A stretch of DNA of 12,083 bases from NCBI GenBank assembly GCA_013139755.1, contig WTAG01000124.1, forward strand, positions 1-12,083, in the 5' to 3' direction. The notes under the pieces are model-generated. The model had not been told where the DNA came from and made no database searches. It worked only from the letters and a program-made list of their open reading frames with translations. This DNA is from Methylomarinum sp. Its GTDB lineage: Bacteria; Pseudomonadota; Gammaproteobacteria; Methylococcales; Methylomonadaceae. This document shows positions 5,968-12,083 of the stretch, piece by piece. The translations under genes and the position numbers were made by a program. The stretch's first letter is position 1, and the number at the start of each line of letters is the position of its first letter.

Positions 5968-7180
5968 TGAAATCAGCGATTGCTTTAATTCGTAAGTTAC
6001 GAATAGCGTCACCAATTTTCGAGCCTTTTAATTCACTGCTTAATATGCTTGATGTATCAATTTTTCTTGCAGCTTCAGCCGCTTTAATTAGATAGACTGA
6101 TTGGGGGTAAGGGGTGTTTTCCAGCCCAGTTCGGCCTTTAGCATCCGCTTCACAAGCCAGTACAAAATCTTCTATTGTTGAATTGGATGTTTTAAAAGCC
6201 CCTAAGGTGTTTAGCATGTCGGTTAAGGTGCTGGCTTTTAATTCAAATACTCTATGGCAATGGGTGTGGTAATTCATCACCTGAGTTGAAAGTGTTTTAA
6301 AGGCTTTGGGGATGCGTAAGCGGCTGCAAAACCTTTCTAGAATAGGCAGGCCCTTTTGTTCGTGGCCATGATGACTGGGCCATTTACTTGGTTCTGTTTC
6401 TGCTTTGCCTAAATCATGCAGTAACGCCGCTAAACGCACCTCGGGTTTATTTGAGAGTTTGCTTGCTTGTTCCAGGCTAAGTAAGCTATGAATACCTGTA
6501 TCAACTTCTGGGTGAAACTTTTCTGGTTGAGGGATGCCAAAAAGCTTATCAATTTCAGGAAAAACAGACTGTAAGGCGTTGCACTCTTTTAAGGTGTGGA
6601 AGAATGCGGTGGGTGTTTTCTCAGATAATGTTTTGTGTAATTCAGCCCATACCCGTTCGGCAACTAAATGCTCTGTTTCACCATTACTGACCATCTGTTT
6701 CATTAAGTCCAGTGTTTCATCTGCAATGGTAAAGCCTAAATGAGCGTAACGTGCTGAAAAACGAGCAATGCGTAATACTCTGACTGGATCTTCACTAAAG
6801 GCAGGGGAAATGTGTCGAAAAATACGTCGTTCAATATCTTTTTTGCCATTGTAGGGGTCAATTAGACTGCCCTGTTCATCCATGGCAATGGCATTGATGG
6901 TTAAATCCCGGCGTATCAGGTCTTGTTCTAAAGTGACTTCGGGGGAGGCATGAACAGTAAAGCCTTTGTAACCGGGTGCTGTTTTTCGTTCAGTACGTGC
7001 TAGAGCATATTCGTCTTGTGTTTTAGGGTGTAAGAAAACTGGAAAATCCTTTCCTACAGGCCTAAAGCCTTGTTTGACCATGGATTCAGGGGTTTCACCA
7101 ATGACTACCCAGTCTTTTTCTTTAACCGGGTAATTAAGCAAATAATCTCTAACCGCACCACCCACCAGAAATGTTTTCAT
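5954..7180 (-). CDS. cca: Multifunctional CCA protein (tRNA nucleotidyltransferase with HD domain)
   Basis: Adds or repairs the 3' CCA of tRNAs without a nucleic-acid template. At 408 residues it is close to the E. coli enzyme (412). The class II nucleotidyltransferase head shows VGGAVRD at 6-12, the metal site ExD at 21-23 (E21, D23), RRDLTINAIAMD at 90-101, and EDPVRVLRIARF at 130-141, which includes the base-selecting residues. The C-terminal part has an HD phosphohydrolase site, LLHDLGK, with H255 and D256, linked in E. coli to phosphatase and phosphodiesterase activities. The start at 7180 is chosen because the family begins MK-(hydrophobic)-VGGAVRD; the frame stays open for 18 more codons upstream to 7234, but that extension resembles nothing. 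First metal ligand is Glu instead of the Asp of E. coli. Its 3' end overlaps the lipoprotein gene on the other strand. Confidence 0.96.
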   Translation of the reverse strand: MKTFLVGGAVRDYLLNYPVKEKDWVVIGETPESMVKQGFRPVGKDFPVFLHPKTQDEYALARTERKTAPGYKGFTVHASPEVTLEQDLIRRDLTINAIAMDEQGSLIDPYNGKKDIERRIFRHISPAFSEDPVRVLRIARFSARYAHLGFTIADETLDLMKQMVSNGETEHLVAERVWAELHKTLSEKTPTAFFHTLKECNALQSVFPEIDKLFGIPQPEKFHPEVDTGIHSLLSLEQASKLSNKPEVRLAALLHDLGKAETEPSKWPSHHGHEQKGLPILERFCSRLRIPKAFKTLSTQVMNYHTHCHRVFELKASTLTDMLNTLGAFKTSNSTIEDFVLACEADAKGRTGLENTPYPQSVYLIKAAEAARKIDTSSILSSELKGSKIGDAIRNLRIKAIADFIKSV

Positions 7181-7321
7181 TGAATCTGTTACTCGCCACA
7201 TATTATGAATAGAGGATTTTAACAGGCGGTGCAAAAGGTGTTGGAAAAATATAGTACAGTTCCCTACCTGCCAAGTTTAAACAGGGATCAAATTTAGAAT
7301 GACTTTATCGAGAATAGAAAG

Positions 7322-8113
7322 ATGTTAACGCTTATTATATTGACCATGCTTTTAGGTGTTATTGCAGGATTATTAGCAGGTCTATTTGGTTTGGGAGGTG
7401 GAGTGGTTATTGTTCCGGCATTGGTTTGGGTGTTTTCAGCTTATGCCTTTCCAAGTGAGCAAATTATGATTATGGCGATAGCGACTTCACTGGCAGCAAT
7501 AATTCCCACTTCAATTTCATCAATGATTAGTCATCATAAGCTGGGGGCAATTCAGTGGGATAGGGTTTTAAGATTGGTGCCTGGAATTGTTTTGGGTGCA
7601 GGGTTAGGTGCTGTTATTGCCGATTTAGTTGATGCAGAAGTTTTAAAGAGGTTTTTTATCTGTTATTTATTTTATACGGGGATTCACATGGCTTTACCAT
7701 CTAGGCCGGTTAAGCATGAGGTAAAAACAAATAAAGGCATGGATTATCTTGTGGGTAATGGTATTGGTTTTTTATCATCCCTTTTAGGAATTGGCGGTGG
7801 AACCTTAACTGTTCCTTATTTGTTGGGTAGGCAAGTTGCGATGAAAAATGCCGTGGCTATTTCTGGTGCTTGCGGGTTGCCTATTGCCCTGTCGGGAACG
7901 GTGATGTATGCATTACTAGGGCGAGGAGATATGCTGTTACCAGAGTGGAGTATGGGGTATGTTTATTTACCCGCTTTGTGTGGCATTGTCAGTTGTAGTG
8001 TTTTTGTTGCACCTTTAGGTGCAAAATTGGCGCATATATTACCCGCCAAAAAGCTGAAGAGGTATTTTTCAGTAGTGATTTTTCTAATCGTTTTTAAAAT
8101 GCTTGTAAGTTAA
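7322..8113 (+). CDS. TauE/SafE (TSUP) family membrane permease
   Basis: A 263-residue inner-membrane protein with about eight predicted membrane segments. It shows the internal duplication typical of this family: GLFGLGGGVVIVP at 20-32 and LLGIGGGTLTVP at 154-165 are matching glycine-rich motifs, one per half. Family members are linked to export of sulfite, sulfoacetate or other sulfur-containing organic anions, but substrates differ widely and none can be named here. No sulfur-metabolism gene is adjacent. The ATG at 7322 has a weak ribosome site (AGAAAG directly upstream). It is transcribed away from cca across 141 bases in which I see no convincing promoter pair. A symmetric terminator follows 30 bases after its stop. 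Confidence 0.88.
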   Translation: MLTLIILTMLLGVIAGLLAGLFGLGGGVVIVPALVWVFSAYAFPSEQIMIMAIATSLAAIIPTSISSMISHHKLGAIQWDRVLRLVPGIVLGAGLGAVIADLVDAEVLKRFFICYLFYTGIHMALPSRPVKHEVKTNKGMDYLVGNGIGFLSSLLGIGGGTLTVPYLLGRQVAMKNAVAISGACGLPIALSGTVMYALLGRGDMLLPEWSMGYVYLPALCGIVSCSVFVAPLGAKLAHILPAKKLKRYFSVVIFLIVFKMLVS

Positions 8114-8142
8114 GATCAAGTTACTAAGCTTAATGATATTGA

Positions 8143-8174
8143 GTAAAAGGCTCTTTGTATTTAGAGCCTTTTAC
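8143..8174. terminator. Bidirectional terminator between the permease and OmpA-like genes
   Basis: GTAAAAGGCTCT (8143-8154) and AGAGCCTTTTAC (8163-8174) form a perfect 12-pair stem with an 8-base loop. Each strand has a TTTT within its 3' arm. It sits between two convergent genes (stops at 8113 and 8183), so one hairpin probably serves both. Confidence 0.85.
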
Positions 8175-8182
8175 CTGTCTTT

Positions 8183-8818
8183 TTATCTGGGTCTAATACT
8201 AATTTCTACGCGACGGTTTTGTGCGCGTCCCATTGCTGAATCATTAGAGGCAACAGGGTAGCGTTCGCCAAAGCCTCGAGCTTGAATGCGGCCGTGATGA
8301 ACACCTGTTCGCACAATATAGCTAGCAACACTATTTGCGCGTTGTTCAGATAATGTTTGGTTGGTTGAGTCGCTACCGGTTGAATCAGTAAAACCTGAAA
8401 TATCAATGCTGGTATTGTCAAATTCTTTTAAGACAATGCCGACAGAATCTAATATTGAGTAAAAATTAGCGTTGATATTAGATGAGTTTGTGGCAAACGT
8501 AATATTGCCAGGCATGATTAGCTTAAGGTTATCGCCTTGTCTTTGAACTCTAACCCCTGTGCCTTCCAGGCGCGCACGCAATTGTGCTTCTTGGCGATCC
8601 ATATAATAACCTGCTCCTGCACCAGCAGCAGCCCCCGCTCCTGCACCAATTAAAGCACCTTCTCCGCCACCAGCAAGTGCTCCAATGCCCGCGCCAACAG
8701 CAGCGCCAGCAAGTCCGCCCCATGCAGTGTTGGCTACTTTTTCTTCACCAGTATATGGGTCAATGGCGCAGCCGGTTGTTAATGTGGCTGCTAAAATTAA
8801 ACCTGCTATTTTTTTCAT
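8183..8818 (-). CDS. OmpA-family outer-membrane lipoprotein with glycine zipper (YiaD-like)
   Basis: A 211-residue envelope protein. The signal peptide ends in the lipobox TTGC with Cys17 as lipid site and Ala at +2. Residues 32-70 are a Gly/Ala-rich glycine zipper with GxxxG-type spacing, a segment that packs in membranes or oligomers. Residues 105-211 are an OmpA C-terminal domain that binds the diaminopimelate of peptidoglycan: GFTDSTGS with Asp145, LSEQRA at 156-161, and GRAQNRRVEI at 197-206, including the conserved Arg. It probably tethers the outer membrane to the cell wall. The architecture matches E. coli YiaD (219 residues). A good ribosome site, AGGAAA (complement of 8825-8830), lies six bases before the ATG. 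The gene is alone on its strand and converges on the permease gene. Confidence 0.92.
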   Translation of the reverse strand: MKKIAGLILAATLTTGCAIDPYTGEEKVANTAWGGLAGAAVGAGIGALAGGGEGALIGAGAGAAAGAGAGYYMDRQEAQLRARLEGTGVRVQRQGDNLKLIMPGNITFATNSSNINANFYSILDSVGIVLKEFDNTSIDISGFTDSTGSDSTNQTLSEQRANSVASYIVRTGVHHGRIQARGFGERYPVASNDSAMGRAQNRRVEISIRPR

Positions 8819-9023
8819 GTTAAGTTTCCTTGATGTGTAAGTAGTTACAATAATAGTACAGAGTTTTACTTAATGGGTGCTGAATATTGAATTAATAGGG
8901 TTAATAAGGTTTGGGTTAATAATAGATTATTTTTCGATATATAATCTTCTGTAAATTTGCTTTTTTCAAAACTTGGCGATCCTTATTTTGAGAGAAGTAA
9001 AAAATGCTGGCAGTATTGGTTTA
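8819..9023. other. AT-rich intergenic stretch with short repeats, no gene seen
   Basis: No credible open reading frame on either strand. It must hold the promoter of the OmpA-like gene, but I see no convincing -35/-10 pair. GGGTTAATAA occurs twice (8898-8907 and 8913-8922), 15 bases apart. AGATTAT (8924-8930) and ATAATCT (8941-8947) form a 7-base inverted repeat. These could be regulator-binding or simply AT-rich coincidences. Confidence 0.5.
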
Positions 9024-9353
9024 TTATTCAGGTGTTAGCGGATGAATATCGTGCTCTCCATGAGTATCGCCAGTAATGATAGTATTAACATCTTCTTCTA
9101 GACCTGGGCAAGAAGAGTGTCCAATACCAGATGCACTAACACCATCTTTGATGTCATATATAATATTGTCGGCATATTGTAAGGACTTACCTTTACTATC
9201 AGCGTCATGGTTATATAGAGAGAGGTTGTCACGGACTCTCAAAGCTATATTATGATCTGCGCAGGATGTATCGCCACTTACACCGACACCGCCAATAATT
9301 TCACCATTAGCGTTTAGTCGGCAATATTTGCCGATTGCTATTAAAAAATTCTG
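9024..9353 (-). pseudogene. Remnant of a haem-binding (HbpS/GlcG, DUF336-type) protein gene, 5' part missing
   Basis: The minus strand is open for 109 codons from just after an in-frame TAA (complement of 9354-9356) to a TAA at 9024-9026, with no ATG; the first conventional start is a TTG at 9240-9242, inside the conserved domain. From about 9314 downwards it reads RLNANGEIIGGVGVSGD, then TSCADHNIALRVRDNL, later DNIIYDIKDGVSASGIGHSSC. GExIGGxGVSGD is a hallmark of the HbpS/GlcG haem-binding fold, and the GDTSCADHNIA and SASGxGH patterns resemble secreted versions I recall from methanotrophs. A full protein would have a signal peptide and roughly 100 more residues on the N-terminal side; these are absent, and residues before RLNANG do not fit the family. 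It therefore looks like a decayed 3' fragment. The family call is from memory of the motif. Confidence 0.62.
9318..9334. repeat. Short palindrome upstream of the guaB promoter
   Basis: TCGGCAA (9318-9324) and TTGCCGA (9328-9334) are perfect complements around TAT, about 40 bases upstream of the guaB -10. It lies where the haem-binding remnant stops resembling its family. It could be an operator or part of the old breakpoint. It does not match the E. coli PurR operator. Confidence 0.4.
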
Positions 9354-9372
9354 TTAGTTGTGAAATAAAGGA

Positions 9373-9378
9373 TATAAT
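9373..9378 (+). promoter_or_regulatory. Likely -10 element of the guaB promoter
   Basis: A perfect TATAAT lies 36 bases before the guaB start. No good -35 is found 16-18 bases upstream (the region reads TTCTGTT), so the promoter may be weak or need an activator. Confidence 0.5.
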
Positions 9379-9393
9379 GGTCGGTTAATTTAA

Positions 9394-10878
<1,485 letters not shown>

Positions 10879-10933
10879 TAAAAGTTGGGCTGACTTTAGT
10901 CTGCTACCTGGGTTGTAAGATTAAGGTATTTTC

Positions 10934-10958
10934 ATAGGGGCTCATGTTGAGCCCCTAT
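10934..10958 (+). terminator. Hairpin after guaB, partial terminator or attenuator
   Basis: ATAGGGGCTCA (10934-10944) and TGAGCCCCTAT (10948-10958) form a perfect 11-pair stem with a three-base loop. The following TTATTTAAG is a poor T-run, so termination may be incomplete and allow read-through into guaA. Its core (AGGGGCT...AGCCCCT) resembles the terminator after ahcY. Confidence 0.65.
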
Positions 10959-10992
10959 TTATTTAAGTATTTAATAGCGAGCGAGTTTCACC

Positions 10993-12083
10993 GTGAATTC
11001 ACAACAATCAGCGAATATTCATTCGCATAAAATCCTTATTTTAGATTTTGGCTCTCAATATACGCAGTTAATAGCACGTAGAATTCGTGAGATTGGTGTT
11101 TATTGTGAAATTTATTCCTGTGAATGTACCTCCGAAGAAGTTGAGGCATTTGCACCTAAAGGTATTATCTTATCTGGTGGTCCGGAAAGTGTCACCAGTG
11201 GTGATACCCCTAGAGCCCCTCAGGTTGTGTTTGAGCTGGGAGTGCCGGTATTGGGTATTTGTTATGGTATGCAAACTATGACAGAACAAATGGGTGGAAA
11301 GGTTGAGTCATCTGATCATAGAGAATTTGGTTATGCTCAAATTAGAGCCAGAGGCCATTCTAAATTATTATCTGAAATTGAAGATCATGTATCAGAGGAA
11401 GGATATGGCTTATTAGATGTCTGGATGAGTCATGGTGATCGTGTTGTAGATTTACCAGAAGGCTTTAACTTAATCGCTAGTTCTGAAGGTGCACCGATTG
11501 CTGGTATTGCCAATGAAGAGAAGTCATTTTATGGCGTGCAGTTTCACCCAGAAGTAACGCATACTAAACAAGGTGGCAGAATACTTGAGCGTTTTGTGAT
11601 TGATATTTGCGCCTGTGATGCATTGTGGACTTCCAGCAATATTATTGAAGATAATATTCAGTCGGTACGCGAATCAGTGGGTACAGATACGGTTATTTTA
11701 GGTTTATCAGGTGGCGTTGATTCGTCAGTGGTTGCCGCTTTATTACATAAAGCAATAGGCAAGCAATTAATCTGTGTTTTTGTTGATACTGGTCTATTAC
11801 GTCTAAATGAAGGCGACCAGGTGATGGCAATGTTTGCTGAGCACATGGGTGTTAATGTGATTCGGGTTGATGCAGAGCAACGTTATTTAGATAAATTAGC
11901 TGGGGTAACCGACCCAGAGGCCAAACGTAAAATTATTGGTAATTTGTTTATCGAGATATTTGATGAAGAGGCTGCTAAATTAACTGATGCAAAATGGCTA
12001 GCTCAAGGCACTATTTATCCAGATGTCATTGAATCAGCCGGATCTAAAAGTGGTAAAGCCCATTTGATTAAGTCTCATCATAA
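10993..12083 (+). CDS. guaA: GMP synthase (glutamine-hydrolysing), 3' end outside the window
   Basis: Converts XMP to GMP using ATP and ammonia released from glutamine, the final step of GMP synthesis. 363 full codons are visible of a protein normally about 525 long. The N-terminal class I glutamine amidotransferase domain shows SGGPES at 61-66, the nucleophile Cys90 in GICYGMQTM, and the His/Glu of QFHPEVTH. The ATP-pyrophosphatase domain starts with the P-loop [25 protein letters not shown] and KSHH near the window edge are also conserved. The start is a GTG (10993): an in-frame TAG lies seven codons upstream and no in-frame ATG is available before the conserved [13 protein letters not shown] segment. 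The ribosome site is weak (GCGAGCGAG, 10977-10985). It is probably co-expressed with guaB. Confidence 0.97.
   Translation, partial: MNSQQSANIHSHKILILDFGSQYTQLIARRIREIGVYCEIYSCECTSEEVEAFAPKGIILSGGPESVTSGDTPRAPQVVFELGVPVLGICYGMQTMTEQMGGKVESSDHREFGYAQIRARGHSKLLSEIEDHVSEEGYGLLDVWMSHGDRVVDLPEGFNLIASSEGAPIAGIANEEKSFYGVQFHPEVTHTKQGGRILERFVIDICACDALWTSSNIIEDNIQSVRESVGTDTVILGLSGGVDSSVVAALLHKAIGKQLICVFVDTGLLRLNEGDQVMAMFAEHMGVNVIRVDAEQRYLDKLAGVTDPEAKRKIIGNLFIEIFDEEAAKLTDAKWLAQGTIYPDVIESAGSKSGKAHLIKSHH

Noticed and set aside
7181..7234. 18-codon N-terminal extension of Cca
   Set aside because: The family starts at the MKTFLVGGAVRD segment; the extra residues resemble nothing.
8584..8823. Plus-strand frame rich in Leu and Gln opposite the OmpA-like gene
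   Set aside because: It is the complement of the Gly/Ala-rich zipper region; its composition comes from that repeat and it has no protein-like motif.
11087..11281. Short plus-strand frame within guaA
   Set aside because: It is a shadow in another frame; the guaA frame carries the conserved amidotransferase motifs here.

Overview
This window looks like an ordinary chromosomal segment of an AT-rich gammaproteobacterium. The end of rpoD, a CAU-anticodon tRNA, metK, ahcY, rsmE, yajQ, a class I cca with an HD domain, guaB and guaA all read as typical gammaproteobacterial proteins. The guess of a relative of the Methylococcales (methanotrophs) rests on a remnant of the HbpS/GlcG haem-binding family that resembles proteins I recall from that order. 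That is recollection and inference, not a database result.

Layout. Positions 1-161 are the 3' end of rpoD, followed by a tRNA (191-267) and its terminator. Positions 361-2856 hold metK and ahcY on the + strand, ended by a strong terminator (2881-2907). A 108-base gap with several possible hairpins precedes rsmE (3016-3744), whose stop overlaps the start of a CPBP-like membrane protein (3744-4622). yajQ (- strand, 4704-5189) diverges from an uncharacterised lipoprotein gene (5272-5967) over a short shared promoter region. The lipoprotein gene ends inside the 3' end of convergent cca (- strand, 5954-7180). A TauE/SafE-type permease (7322-8113) converges on an OmpA-family lipoprotein gene (- strand, 8183-8818), with a symmetric hairpin terminator between them. 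The gap at 8819-9414 holds a decayed haem-binding gene remnant (- strand) and the promoter region of guaB. guaB (9415-10878) and guaA (from 10993, cut by the window end) close the window.

How the genes fit together. MetK makes S-adenosylmethionine. RsmE is one of the methyltransferases that uses it, and AhcY removes the S-adenosylhomocysteine they produce, so 361-3744 reads as an activated-methyl block. guaB and guaA catalyse the two steps from IMP to GMP. The tRNA and cca concern tRNA supply and maturation. YajQ, the two lipoproteins and the two membrane proteins are envelope or signalling functions without an obvious link to their neighbours.

I found no mobile element, CRISPR array or defence system and no convincing new multi-gene system. 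The best leads are modest: the haem-binding remnant beside guaB, the structured gap upstream of rsmE, the shared divergent promoter region at yajQ, a Glu in place of the first metal-binding Asp in Cca, and the degenerate CPBP motif.
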